NCBI GenBank assembly: GCA_033398695.1
Contig: CM065804.1
Location: 51,553,501 to 51,617,500, forward strand
Origin: Orobanche coerulescens
Lineage: Eukaryota > Streptophyta > Magnoliopsida > Lamiales > Orobanchaceae
Direction: 5' to 3'
Length of the DNA stretch: 64,000 nt
The notes below the pieces were generated by a model. That model had not been told where the DNA came from. It saw nothing but the letters and a program-made list of their open reading frames with translations, and searched no databases. Shown piece after piece: positions 44,129 through 54,959 of this stretch. A program made the translations under genes and the position numbers. Numbering within the stretch: the first letter of the stretch is position 1; every line of letters begins with the position of its first letter.

Positions 44129-44324
44129 CATAAAAACCGAAAAACTCATATAGTGATCCAAAACGCCTCCAAACACATGTCCCAACACGGCACACCTAAA
44201 TATGGCACAAAATTCCAACGATGAGTACAATAACAATCAGATGAAGCCCCGAAAACTCAACGAATCCGAAACAAAGATCTCGAGTATTACAGGGTCAACG
44301 CCCAGAACTGTCCGCATGTAACAC

Positions 44325-44605
44325 TGTTAGCGTGCGCTAGCCCCATGAGCGTAGCGTGTGCTAACGAGTCACGGATCCAGTCCAGTAGCTCCTGGACAGA
44401 TTTGCACCTACCAGGTAGCATGCGCTAGAAAGAAGAAGTAGCGTGCGCTAATCAGTCGATAGCGTGCGCTGGCTACCAACCTTAACGTGCGCTAACGAGA
44501 CTCTAGTCCCAGTCCAGTGGTTCCTGGACTGTCTCTGGACTGCTAGTTAGCGTGCGCTACACATTCAGTAGCGTGCTCTAACCACAACGCCGTAGCATGC
44601 GCTAC
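44325..44605. promoter_or_regulatory. palindrome array, second part (B1, left LTR)
   Basis: About nine units that continue 41515-41555. Several have single changes (TAGCATGCGCTA, TAGCGTGTGCTA). Confidence 0.7.
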
Positions 44606-44770
44606 ACCACAAAAATCCAGAAACTCACATAGTGATCCGAAACGCCTCCAAACATATGTCCCAACAAGGCACACATAAACATGGCACAGAATTCCAACGA
44701 TGAGGACAATAACAATCCGATAAAATCCCAAAAACTCAACAAATCCGGAACAAGGATCTCGGGTATTACA

Positions 44771-45600
44771 TTCTATCCCCCTTAAAAGAAGTTTCGTCCC
44801 CTAAACTTAGAACACAAAACGATCAGCGCAAACAATCTCCGACAAAAAAAAAATCAGAACGATAAAAAACGCAAAACACATGCTAATTGTTGTTGATGAC
44901 CTGCAACGAATCACATGCAGCACGTGGCTGATAACATCCATATCATTATGCCAGAATGATAACGAACGCAACGAACAAGATCAATATGGTTGGCCAGCCT
45001 GAACAGTATAACAATCAACGCTGCACAAATACAAAATTCCACCATTCGAGGGTTGGAAGATCAACAATGAAGCTAATTTCCCGAAGTGAAGGAAATTACA
45101 ACGTGGTCTGAATGCTCAAAAATCACGATACGGAAGTAACAAGATCAGACAACAAATGATCGAACCACAATGATCGAGACAATAACAGTCGAACAGTCAA
45201 GTTCGAATCACGACGACCAACAAAAATCAAATAACAACTCCGAAGTTCACATCTCGGCTCGATACAATAGGTGATATGGTAAAGCGACAAGATATGCATC
45301 CACATAAAATCCACAGGGATGGAATCGTAATCGAACAAAAAGTCACAACGACAGGCGGATTATTTCGAAAAAATTACCACAATCCGTTCGATTAATAAAA
45401 CAAAGGATAGGGCAAGTTCAGAAAATATCAACCAACACAAATGAGTCGATAGAGTTGAAAACATAAAAGTTCAAAAATCCGATCCACTTCTAATAAAAGA
45501 AGTCTATCCCCGAAATTCGAAACAACGAGGCAAGGAGATAACACAACATACAACTGGTAGACTACGCTCTCAGGGACTCCTCAGAGTCAGCCCTGATATC
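44771..45600 (-). other. B1 internal non-coding region and polypurine tract
   Basis: The purine tract CTTTTAAGGGGGATAGAA (minus strand, 44771-44788) abuts the 3' LTR. The remaining about 800 bp has no pol motif. Its 'gatcattgtggttcgatcatt'-like block near 45150-45180 is homologous to 54555-54600 in the C element, so this replaced-pol segment is shared by the group. Confidence 0.7.
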
Positions 45601-45605
45601 AGTGC

Positions 45606-46370
45606 TCAAGTTCGGACCTCGGAAGGCTCGGTGCCCAACTCGCAAAACTGAACTCGGTGTCCCTTGAGTCCGTACTTGTAATATGTTACTGGAGGAGAAG
45701 GACAGTGTGCATGAACATGGCCTGACATATTGCAGTTGAAACACCACTTGGCCTTACCAGGAGGCAATACCAATGATTTGGAACTCTCATTCCCAAGCAT
45801 CGAGCGATGGAGCTTCACAACGGAAAGGCTACTACGTTGCAATCCAGAAACACCAACTCCAGTACTAACCACAATATCATCCAGCTTCCTCTGCTTCCCA
45901 CTCGGATCTAGATAAAACCCAGCTTACATAAGTTCTCGGAACTCCGCCCACATGACGACATGATCCCGAGGTTTAACGGCTTCCCACCAATGAACATCAT
46001 CATCGCTAACAAGGTACTGAGCAATAGGGACCTTACGATCTTCAGGGCAATCAATGGCCTCGAATATCTTCTACAACTGAAGAAGCCAACCATCCTATCC
46101 CAGTGCATATGTCGCACCAACAAATCGAGGGGGATTCATACGAATTACCTCTCAGAACCAAAGATTTGTCCTGACCATCTGAATCGCAGTAGTGTTGCGT
46201 TGAATCGGCTTGGTCAACTGAGTCATCTGTGCTGCTACTTGTTGCAATACAGTAGCAACATCCATACCAATATCGTTCCCAACAATATTCTCTCGATCCC
46301 GCGCCTGATCCCCGTGGTCATCCGTACCACGGTTGCGACCAAGGTCTCTGCCCCTCGGCATAGTAATCAA
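45606..46370 (-). pseudogene. gag of non-autonomous element B1
   Basis: ATG at 46370 opens 'MITMPRGRDLGRNRG' and a predicted helix 'DVATVLQQVAAQMTQL'. After a frame change the capsid block 'KIFEAIDCPEDRKVPIAQYL' and 'VHWWEAVKPRDHVVMWAEF' can be read (about 46065-45925), with a stop. Near the end is a zinc knuckle, CFNCNMSGHVHAHC, and a second damaged one, 'YKYGLKGHRVQFC' (45872-45606). It is homologous to Tekay A gag. No protease follows. Loss of reading frame suggests it no longer makes Gag. Confidence 0.78.
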
Positions 46371-47473
46371 GAAAATTTAATGCAACGAAAGTCACATAAT
46401 CACACAACAATATTAATGCACACACGGAAACCACTCACAGGTGATCGACTGCAAAGGTTAGACGTAACGGCAAAATACAATTTGAAACTTTGCCCAGTCA
46501 AAAAGCGCGTTCCACAACAATAGATGGTGTGTGCTAACTGTGCAAGTTTGGCAACACAACCATACTCACCTACCAACGGTGTTAGACTGGAGGTTACAAA
46601 CAGACAACAGCGTACAATTCCAAATGCCAACGGTTCACATAATTATAACATCACACAATTAACCGTCAAAATTTAAACAACGTGCCAAACCGAGTCTTCA
46701 CCTCTCGATCAAGAGATCTATCTCGATGAGTGCATACCGAACGACTCAGCGTTCACACCACCACTCTAATCACAACTCGGAGCATTACAACTGGGTAACA
46801 ACAACATCCTCATCACGTACCTTTTTAACGAAATACATGGAACCAAAAAGTTTAAAAACAAGAGTCACATTTCAAGTAAGTTTTTGGTAGACCTCAAATG
46901 AGTTTAAAATTAAATTTTTAAAAACTTGCAATTTAAGAATGTAAGTAGTTTGAGTTCTCAAAATGTTTTGCCTCGAGGTCATAACACGGAAATCAAGCTT
47001 TTCCTTTCTTGAAGGATGTTTTAAAATAAATTTTGCATGACTCCCCAAAAACATTTAGAACATTTAAAATATCACATTGATGAACTTACCCAGTGTAACC
47101 ACACCAAAACATTACTCCTTGTAAAACAGTTTATACAAGGATATATATACATATATATACATATATACACATACACCGGCACATTACAAAAATCAACCAA
47201 ACATGGAGGACGTATTCATGATTCACATTTAACTCCTCAACATAACAAAAATATCACACAAGCTCATGTAATATGAGACACAACATTATAATGGGGAGAC
47301 TTACATCCACAGATCGCACGAAGATGATGGTTGCACCTTGATACTAATCACGATCGACCTCCCAGACGACGCGTCGCGACATGACATAATCAGAAAAAAT
47401 CTGACAAGACAAGACAAGACAGGACCCGACGACACACAACTCGACCTGACAGCATAGGTTTCTGCAAACCTAA
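46371..47473 (-). other. B1 leader between primer site and gag
   Basis: A 1.1-kb leader with AT-rich parts and a TA-rich low-complexity run at 47138-47176. No gene is recognised. A long leader is usual for such elements and may contain packaging signals. Confidence 0.55.
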
Positions 47474-47485
47474 GCTCTGATACCA
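47474..47485 (-). other. primer binding site of B1
   Basis: TGGTATCAGAGC on the minus strand, an exact tRNA-iMet-type site, 5 nt from the 5' LTR. Confidence 0.88.
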
Positions 47486-47490
47486 TATTC

Positions 47491-50187
47491 TGTAACACCC
47501 CCAAAACCACTTGGGAATATTACAGCACCGCAGACCCTCTCCATGAGGATCTACCAGGATAAATACGAAAACAATACATCACATTTAATGCCGATATGGC
47601 TAAATAATGAACCATTAGACCGATTTGGTCTTTTACCACTAACAACACAATAAACATACAAAACTCATACCCATACAGGGGCTGAATTACATCAACGTTC
47701 CCATAAAACTGGAAAATTACACAATGGAGAGCCAAACACTGAGACTCTAACAAAATACTCAACAACTGGTCTTCATGTGATTAGTATCGTCGTCTTCCAT
47801 CATCCTTCGTATCGATCCTATGATTTGCTCCCCAGCAACCTGCAAGTACCTGGATGCAATACAGACATCTACCCCCCGAATACTCGGGGGTTAGCAAAAC
47901 TCCACTGTATTCCTAGTGCAAGTATAAAATTATGAATACAAGCCATATGTATCATACTCCAATATCCGATAATTGAAAACATACTCCCCGAGATAAATCA
48001 TTTAATCGAAACTGCTCGAATCATGACAGGTGGGAATAAACCCAATATACATTTGACAAGATATCAAAGATCTCGGGAGTTTTGAAAACATTTGGAACAT
48101 ACGAATCCTCAACTTAACAGAACCACATAGGGATACGGGCCAAGGACTTGTTTAAGTTCAAAAAAATACCAATCTGGTCACAAACATGGGGTCCACGACC
48201 CAAATCATCCATATCCCATACTCGAGTGAATAACACAACGGTCACACTCGATAGATAACCAAACCACAATGTACGGAAACAATCACAGGGCCCGCATCCT
48301 TATGCCAAAAACCTCACAATCAAGAAACGAATCATATACGACACTTATATTGATGCCACTCTAGCCAAGTACCAAGACCTTACGTACGACATAACTCACA
48401 CCGAGAATGGAAGCGTTATGATATTCCGGACATATCATAATTATCGAAAAACAACGTGCCAAAATCATCACAAAACAACCTCCCGATCTATACTGGCCTT
48501 GTACCTCTCAAGCAAGATACACACCCCAGAGACACCTCGTCAGGCCCTCCCTGGTGTATACCCCAACCGAGTGATCCGTAGGGAAACGCAGCCTACCGGA
48601 CCCAGGGGACCCTCACTGGTTTTACTCGGCTCACACAATCTCAAAAAAAAACACATGGCACAAATCACAATCATCAAAACCGCATTCTCCCGAAGTACAT
48701 CAAACGTAATTCAAGGTACTTATTAGAAATGGCCACTACATCCAACACATACTCACAACCAATACTACACAACAACATATGCTCATCAATAGACCCGCAC
48801 ATCCACATATATTTTCTTCTTTTAAGAAGACATAACCTTAAGTCCACTTTTGACACAATCACGCACAGCAGTACCACACGCAAGGAAGATATTTCCATGT
48901 ACAAGACTAACACACATTCGTTCACAAATACACAAGTAGATTTAGAAGGAAACCTTTATCGAGAACATACCGATCGTTTTTAACATTCATTAAACATTCG
49001 TATTTCACATCAAATCATTTATCAACAATTGTGCTTACGAAACACGAAACGTAAGGGCAAGATACTTGCCTCGAATCCGCGAACGAACAAATACGACGAA
49101 TCACAAGGCCTCGATACCACGAACCACCGGACACCGAACGGATGAGGTTGGGCAGCCCTCGAACTTCCAAAACCGATCAAGAACTCGACAACTCCACGAG
49201 AACTATGAAAATAACACTAACACTAATCAAAAACACTAAACGGAATCCGAATCGATCCTAAAAACAACAAGGATCTAAGTGTGTCTCCAAGAAATCAAGA
49301 ACTATGTTCCGAGTGATATAAAATCATGAATGAGTTCAAAAATCCGAAGATCATGGCCAAGACAACAAGAATTTCACCATCGATTCATCATCCTCGGATT
49401 AAATCGAAGGACTAAGGAGAAACCCCTAAAATTTAAGAACTAGGGTTCTAAGAAGAGATTACCTTGATTTGGATCAAGAAGATGATTAGATGTTGTTAAA
49501 CACCTACAAATCTGTTCCAAAATGAAGCTTGATGAAGAAGATCGCTGAAAATCACCTCTGGAGCTCACTCCCGTTGGAAAAGATGAAGAAGGGAGAGAAA
49601 TAACGAAGTGAAGCCTGCTGTCCAGTATTTATACCACACAGTTATTAGCGTGCGCTAACAATACAGTATTAGCGCGCGCTAACGGGGTCAACGCCCAGAA
49701 CTGTCCGCATGTAAAACTGTTAGCGTGCGCTAGCCCCATGAGCGTAGCGTGCGCTAACGAGTCACGGATCCAGTCCAGTACCTCCTGGACAGATCTGCAC
49801 CTACCAAGTAGCGTGCGCTAGAAAGAAGAAGTAGCGTGCGCTAATCTGTCGATAGCGTGCGCTAGCTACCAACCTTATCATACGCTAACGAGACTCCAGT
49901 CCCAGTCCAGTGGCTCCTGGACTGTCTCTGGACTGCCAGTTAGCGTGCGCTACACATTCAGTAGCGTGCACTAACCACAACGCCGTAGTGTGCGCTATGC
50001 TACAAGCATTAGCGTGCGCTACACCACAAAACCCCAGAAACTCACATAGTGATCCGAAATGCCTCCAAACACACGTCCCAACAAGGCACACATAAACATG
50101 GCACAAAATTCCAACGATGAGGACAATAACAATCAGATAAAATCCCAAAAACTCAATGAATCCGGAACAAGGATCTCGGGTATTACA
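47491..50187 (-). repeat. B1 5' LTR (2697 bp)
   Basis: TGTAACACCC at 47491 and GGGTATTACA ending at 50187. It has donor-like GGCAAGTATC (49061-49074), a palindrome array (49644-50025) and a damaged TATA inverted repeat (49620-49639). The first hairpin of the leader pair is disrupted here (near 47893-47914). Confidence 0.92.
49644..50025. promoter_or_regulatory. palindrome array (B1, right LTR)
   Basis: About thirteen TAGCGTGCGCTA-type units. One unit at about 49876 has become 'TTATCATACGCTAA', consistent with C-to-T type decay. Confidence 0.72.
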
Positions 50188-50398
50188 CTCCCCACTCCAA
50201 GCATTCCACTAAACTATTCTCCTAAAGCCCTCTGCTCAATGACTCAATGTCCTGCTCGCGCACGGACACACTCCGAATGCCGACCATTGTAGTACATCCC
50301 CAACCTTATTCGTGTCGCAGGGCAACTATCCAACATAATCCTTTGTAAGTCCGGGGCAATCCCGGGTACTCCGAATAATATGGAAAGTGCCCTGTGAC
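50188..50398 (-). repeat. Y 5' LTR, outer part, with CTCCC duplication
   Basis: Starts with the second CTCCC (50188-50192) and ends CCCTGTGACA (50398), the terminal inverted repeat partner of 38173. This is the U3 start of Y. Beyond it lies LTR Z, so Y inserted into Z; the 5 bp after Y are CTTCG. Confidence 0.75.
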
Positions 50399-50568
50399 AC
50401 TTCGGGTGGTCGGAATCGTGTGTTCTATTAGTGCTCGAATTCGTCTTTGCAAGTAATTCGTAACCGTGTCTTCGGTTCGTATTCAGGTTTGCGTTTCGGC
50501 CGAGTCATGGCCGGGCAGTCTTGGCCCAGGCCGGCACTGGCCGAGTTACGGCCTGTAGTGCTCGGTTG

Positions 50569-50674
50569 TTACGTACGTAAGGCCGGTTACGTACGTAAGG
50601 CCCTAGACGGTAACGTACGTAATGTGCCGGCAGATTTGGGGCAGTGACTCAGCCATAGCCGGTTACGTATGTAA
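50569..50674. promoter_or_regulatory. array of TTACGTACGTAA palindromes (Z)
   Basis: Perfect TTACGTACGTAA at 50569-50580 and 50587-50598, variants near 50611 and at 50663. They stand where A and B LTRs have TAGCGTGCGCTA. The ACGT core is the known core of plant bZIP sites. Confidence 0.75.
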
Positions 50675-50682
50675 CCATGCCG

Positions 50683-50707
50683 GCAGGCAGCCTATTTAAG
50701 GCCCTGC
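50683..50707 (+). promoter_or_regulatory. TATA-like box in a bulged inverted repeat (Z)
   Basis: GCAGG-CA-GCCT (50683-50693) pairs with AGGC-CCTGC (50699-50707), leaving CA bulged and ATTTA as the loop. The core reads CCTATTTAAGG. The stem sequence is unrelated to the stems in A and B. Confidence 0.6.
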
Positions 50708-51372
50708 AGTCGGGTTTTTCACCATTTTTCTCATTCTTCTCCTTCTCTTACGCGACTGGGGGTGTAGTTAACATGGAGAAATATTTGTTGAACAACAAAT
50801 CCACGAAGTTTCAGAGGTTATATCATTTATCAATCATCCTATAACATCCCTTGATCCAGCGAATCAAGGTTAGATCTTTAGAACCCTACTTTTGGGAAAA
50901 TTTGGGGGTTTTCGTGTTTTTGTCCGATTCGTTCCGTTTTGTTGATTAATTCATGATGAATATGATTAATCTTGTTGGTATTCTTAGTTTTCCTATGGAT
51001 TCATGGTATATTTCGTGGTTTTTACGGAATCGAGAGGGTTTGGTTGTGGTCCGCCCTCGTTGTTGTTTATATACGAATATACATGAATCGTATGCGGGAT
51101 TTCGAGTGTATTCCAATTCCGTATTCGTTTAGAAATGGTTGTGATTGTATTCTTCGAATCGTTAGGTTCGGTTTTGTCGGTTCCTAGCATTCGTCAGTGA
51201 CTTTCCTTTCCGTTCGTTGCGTTGTCAATTATTCAAGGCAAGTATCTTTGGAAACCTTTATGCTTAACGTGAAATGGTAATGTATATCGTGTGTGATTTA
51301 CTCACCTCGGGAGGGTCCGACGGGGCCTCGAGGGAATCTATGGATTTGTCCTGGATTCATGAGTTTGTTTCG

Positions 51373-51531
51373 CGGCCAGCCCGGGAGGGTCCTTAGAGGC
51401 CTCGGGTGGGATTCGTGGCTTCGTCCCGATCCTAGGTGACGTGTGTGCTTGATTTGTTTTATGAATATGGCCAGCCCGGGAGGGTCCTTAGAGGCCTCTT
51501 GTGTGATTCGTGGCTTCATCCCGGTCCTAGG
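51373..51531 (+). repeat. 63-bp duplication in LTR Z
   Basis: Units at 51373-51436 and 51469-51531 share 'ggccagcccgggagggtcc' and end 'cctagg'. A diverged unit precedes at about 51307-51360. It lies between the donor-like and acceptor-like sites. Confidence 0.78.
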
Positions 51532-52091
51532 CAAATTGTTTGACTGTTTATTTCCGGAAAAGACATGTCTCGTTTTGGTTTTCGAAATGATTTTGGTGCA
51601 TGTACTATGAAATGTGTAAGCGATTGGTTTGCCTTGAATACTTGTATTAGCGTAATTGCTAACCCATTTGGGGACCCGTTGTGGGGAAATTCTTGTTATG
51701 GATTTCAGGTTATGTTCAGCCAGACGAGCGGGCACTCGGATGGTACAAGGATGTCGTCCAAGGTTGTTGATAAGTGCAATTGAGTCTTATTATTCCTACT
51801 GTCTCTTTTGATATGGTTGTTTTCCAAATTGTAAACTTATAGATTGTACTAGCGAGTACATAGGCTTTCCCTTTCGGATTATGTTTGGTCTTCGTTGAAG
51901 TTACTATAATTGTCGGTTGATGTTTATTTGCCGGTTGTACCGGACGTATCCTTTTATGTTCTTGTTGTTAACAATTGTTTCCTTGCTAACCGAGACGGTT
52001 AGTCGAATGGTGTTTTCTTGTTTTAGCCTGGTGGGTCCCATGTAGGGATCCACGGCATTGTAATACACCTCGGATATCTCGGGGTGTTACA

Positions 52092-52824
52092 TTTTATGTC
52101 CGTCGAGGACACGTGACGTGGGTTTTAACACTGTGTATTGTTGTTGGTTTCATTTGTGAAAACAAAACCTTTGAGTTGTGACCCCCTGTTGATTTTTGAA
52201 AGATAAGGATTCGGGAATCCTAAATTGTTTTCTATTAAAACTCTCAATGGCATTTTAAACCGTTTTATAAATTGTTTCCCTTGATTTGTGATCTTTCGGT
52301 TTTGAAATGTTTTACCCAAACTCTTGCCTCGGGAAGTACTTTTCGTTACGTTTGGATCTTTGAGGATTCCTGGTTATTGTTATTCGTGGAATTTGAATTG
52401 TATGACTAGTATTTTGCACTTTGTTCTTGCACTAGCAAAACAGTGGAGTTTTGCTAACCCCCGAGTATTCGGGGGGTAGATCTCTGTTTTTGCATTCAGG
52501 TTTTGGGAGCATAACACAGGGTCGGCACGAAGGATGATGAAATATGATCGATACTAATCACATGAGGAAATGTACGTTGTTGTATTGGTTCAGTTGTATT
52601 TTATTTCCGCTGCAGTATATTTTTCCCCGTTGTACGGGAGCATTTTGTATTCGACCCCTACGTGGGCATGTATTGAGTTGTATGTATTTATTAAAAGACC
52701 AAATCGATCTATTGAGTCATTTCTATCCTTAATTGAGATGTTCGACGTTGTTTACCGGCCTGGTAGATCCTTGAGGAAAGGGTCTACGACGTGTAATATC
52801 CCTGAGTGGATTGGGGGTGTTACA
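52092..52824 (+). repeat. LTR D, 3' part (B/C type)
   Basis: The first 200 bp are diverged. The remainder matches the reverse complement of B LTR ends, including the perfect hairpin pair at 52434-52455 and 52458-52475, and ends GGGGGTGTTACA at 52824. It is the 5' LTR position of the old element whose 3' LTR is C, but the two differ strongly. Confidence 0.72.
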
Positions 52825-54959
52825 TTTTTAACTCAAATGAAGTCTACAAAATATACTCAAGACGGGACTCTCGTTTGTAACTTTTCGGTTTCATGAATGT
52901 TAGTTAGAAGATGTGTATTGATGATGTTATCGCTGTTTGGATGATGGTGCCCAGTTTTATAATTAAGATGGTTGTGTGAACGCCGAGTCTTTCGGTATAT
53001 GCACGTTGAGATAACCCTCCATGCTGAGAGGATAAATTTCAGTTTTGAATGATGATTGTCTTTTGATGGTTACTTGTGAGATGTTGTAATTATGTGAATC
53101 GATGACATTCAGACTCGTATGTTGTTGTTCATTTGTAACCTTTGATTCTAGTATTGCCTTGTATATGTTTGCAATCGTGTTGTTGATTAGAGCAGTTAGC
53201 ACAAGCTTAGTGCGAGGCTAATGTGCGCTAACGTGGCATGTTTAGCGCACGCTGACCTTTGTTGTAGCGCACGCTAATCAGCCTGGGCAGAGGCTATGGA
53301 ACCGCATTTTTTTTAACCGTCAGGTCTATCTTTTACAGTCAAAATTTCTACGACTGTATTCTGTGTGTGTTGTGTGGTAATGACAACTGTTGTGTGGGAA
53401 TATATGTTAGGACTTTTTGTAGTGCTAGGTGACAATTGATTATGTTTAAGTTATGTCTGCTGTGTGTGTGTTCGAGAACGCTTCCCTGAAAATTTCATAA
53501 AGTTCCGACAGTTTGATTAAGCAGTGGCTCTGTGTGTACATTGAAAAATTATATAGAATTGGCGAGCCGGACTCGGATTCTCAAATAAAACCTCGACGGT
53601 ATTTGAAAGAGTTGTTTTAAAGTACATTTAGACATTTTGTAACCGTCGTTGTTTTTCATGAAGTGTTGGGAGAATTTTTGAAAATGATTTTGACGTGTTG
53701 TATTTTCAAATAATTCGAGTACATGTTTTTCAAAATCTTTCACACCATAAAAATATTTTATTTAAAAACCAATACAATTTTTATTTTAAAAAAAAATATA
53801 TAGTGAAAGATGAAAAATCTCACTCTATGTAAACTTCAAACTCAGATTTGGGAAAGTTTCCTGTATTGATTAAAGTATATACGAATGGTTTGATGACCTT
53901 GCGTGGTTACCTTGTTGTTATTAACGTGATGCTGGTGTATAGTGGCGTGGTGATTATGACGATGCCGGTTGCATAGAAAATATTGTTTTGCCAATGATTT
54001 CAAAATGAGACGGTTAAAGTCTGTTGTTTAAAAGTTTTGATGAAGCAACCCGAGGTACCAAAAATACTTGTAAAGTTGTACTTTGAATAGCACACAAATC
54101 CAAGGATTTTCAAATGATATCATTTAAAAGAATACCTCGTGCATTTTCTTATAGAGTTGTTAGTAGTTACCTTATGTGATATTGCCGTGCTGAGTTGATA
54201 CTTTAGCATGTTATTCTTGCGAAGTTGTGGTATCATATCGAGTGAGAATCTGCTTAGTATGCCGAGGGATAGAGGACGCGGTCGTGACTGCGGTACAGTT
54301 GGTCATGGGGATCAGATGCGGGACCAAGAAGATATGGTCGGGAATGTCGCTATTCCAGCACTTCGTTCTCGTTGTTTAGGTTTCGGGGACGAAACCTCTT
54401 TTAAAGGTGATATGATGTAATACCCATATTTTTGTTCGCTTCCGTCTCGTTCGACCGTATCGACTCGGATCGATTTCCTGTGAACCATGTGAAGAATTAA
54501 CACCTCGTGATTCCTACGAGTTTATTGATGTCTTGATTTAAGGTGTGAACTTCAGAGTTGATCATTGTTGTTCGATCATTGTTATTCATTCGTCGTTGAC
54601 CAATCATTATTGTTTGATCTCGTAATCATGATTATTGAACATCTGGGCCACTTCATAATTTCCATAAGTGTTGGGAAATTGTCTCCGTATTTGATCTTCC
54701 AAACACTCGTGGTTTTTGGAGTTACATTCTTGTTCAACGTTGGACTGGTGTTTTGATTGTTGTATTGCTCGGGTTTAACAACTGTTGTGATTTATGTTCG
54801 CTGCTTTTCGTAAACACTCTTGCGTATTGAATCGGTCCGCATTAGCTCTGTACTAAATGGAGCTCTTATGCGCTGTCAGCATCAGATAACATGTGTTATC
54901 TAGTGTCGCCTTTCTTTTGTTTTAAGTTTCGGGACAAAACTTCTTTTAAGGAGGGTAGT
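52825..54959 (+). other. internal region of the old B/C-type element
   Basis: No primer site is visible at 52825. The region is AT-rich and mostly non-coding, with three decayed TAGCGCACGCTA-type units at about 53217-53280. A gag start is followed directly by a pol-end signature (54259-54415). The part from 54540 to 54930 is homologous to 44771-45300 of B1. A polypurine tract AAGGAGGGTAGTA precedes LTR C at 54960. The element is a non-autonomous relative of B1. Confidence 0.62.
54259..54415 (+). pseudogene. gag N-terminal remnant fused to pol-end signature
   Basis: 'MPRDRGRGRDCGTVGHGDQM' and 'DQEDMVGNV' match the gag start of B1 (46361). After about 54350 the sequence jumps to 'GFGDETSFKG', the 'tttcggggacgaaac' signature found at the pol end of Tekay-type elements. 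Everything between is deleted. A TGTAATACCC at 54416 looks like an LTR start but only about 30 bp fit. Confidence 0.65.

Larger units (their letters stand above)
41561..44291 (-). repeat. B2 solo LTR (2731 bp)
   Basis: One complete B-family LTR (TGTAACACCC...GAGTATTACA) flanked by GGGTC at 41556-41560 and 44292-44296, and with no internal region. This is the classic footprint of a solo LTR left by LTR-LTR recombination. It carries its own TATA hairpin (43726-43745), palindrome array (43749-44128), donor-like GGCAAGTATC (43139-43152), hairpin pair (41942-41984) and an AAG microsatellite. Confidence 0.92.
39361..44770 (-). repeat. B1 3' LTR (about 2.67 kb, split by B2)
   Basis: Parts 39361-41560 and 44297-44770 join at GGGTC. 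In element order: U3 start at 44770, palindromes (44605-44325 and 41555-41515), TATA hairpin 41510-41491, donor-like GGCAAGTATC (40932-40945), hairpin pair (39782-39741), and the end TGTAACACC at 39361. It is nearly identical to the right LTR over long stretches. Confidence 0.9.
39361..50187 (-). mobile_element. B1, non-autonomous gypsy element with gag only
   Basis: A minus-strand element with LTRs at 39361-44770 (split by B2) and 47491-50187, a primer site (47474-47485), and a 2.7-kb internal region. The internal region holds a damaged gag (46370-45606) but no protease, RT, RNase H or integrase. It ends with the 'GGGGACGAAACTTC' signature and a polypurine tract at 44771-44788. This is the layout called TR-GAG or LARD: long repeats, gag, no pol. 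Its LTRs are very similar, so the insertion is fairly recent and must have used proteins from a relative such as a Tekay element. Confidence 0.87.
50399..52091 (+). repeat. LTR Z (recombinant, plus strand)
   Basis: The 5' start is cut by Y. It ends GGGGTGTTACA at 52091 with no primer site after it. From 50399 to about 50880 it matches C (55325-55870); from about 50880 to the end it matches Tekay A LTRs, for example the 'gagagggtttggttgtgg' block and the end 'atctcggggtgttaca'. It has an ACGT palindrome array (50569-50674), a TATA hairpin (50683-50707), donor-like GGCAAGTATC (51232-51246), a 63-bp duplication (51373-51436, 51469-51531) and TTAGCGTAATTGCTAA (about 51648). Confidence 0.82.

Noticed and set aside
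39361..44770. B-type LTRs as MITEs or satellite DNA
   Set aside because: They have TG...CA ends, 5-bp target duplications, primer site and polypurine tract next to them, so they are LTRs.
47037..47276. Small ORF with a Tyr/Ile repeat (47037-47276)
   Set aside because: It is a translation of a TA-rich microsatellite in the B1 leader.
54416..54450. A complete LTR starting at 54416
   Set aside because: Only about 30 bp look like an LTR start; the following sequence is homologous to the internal non-coding part of B1.
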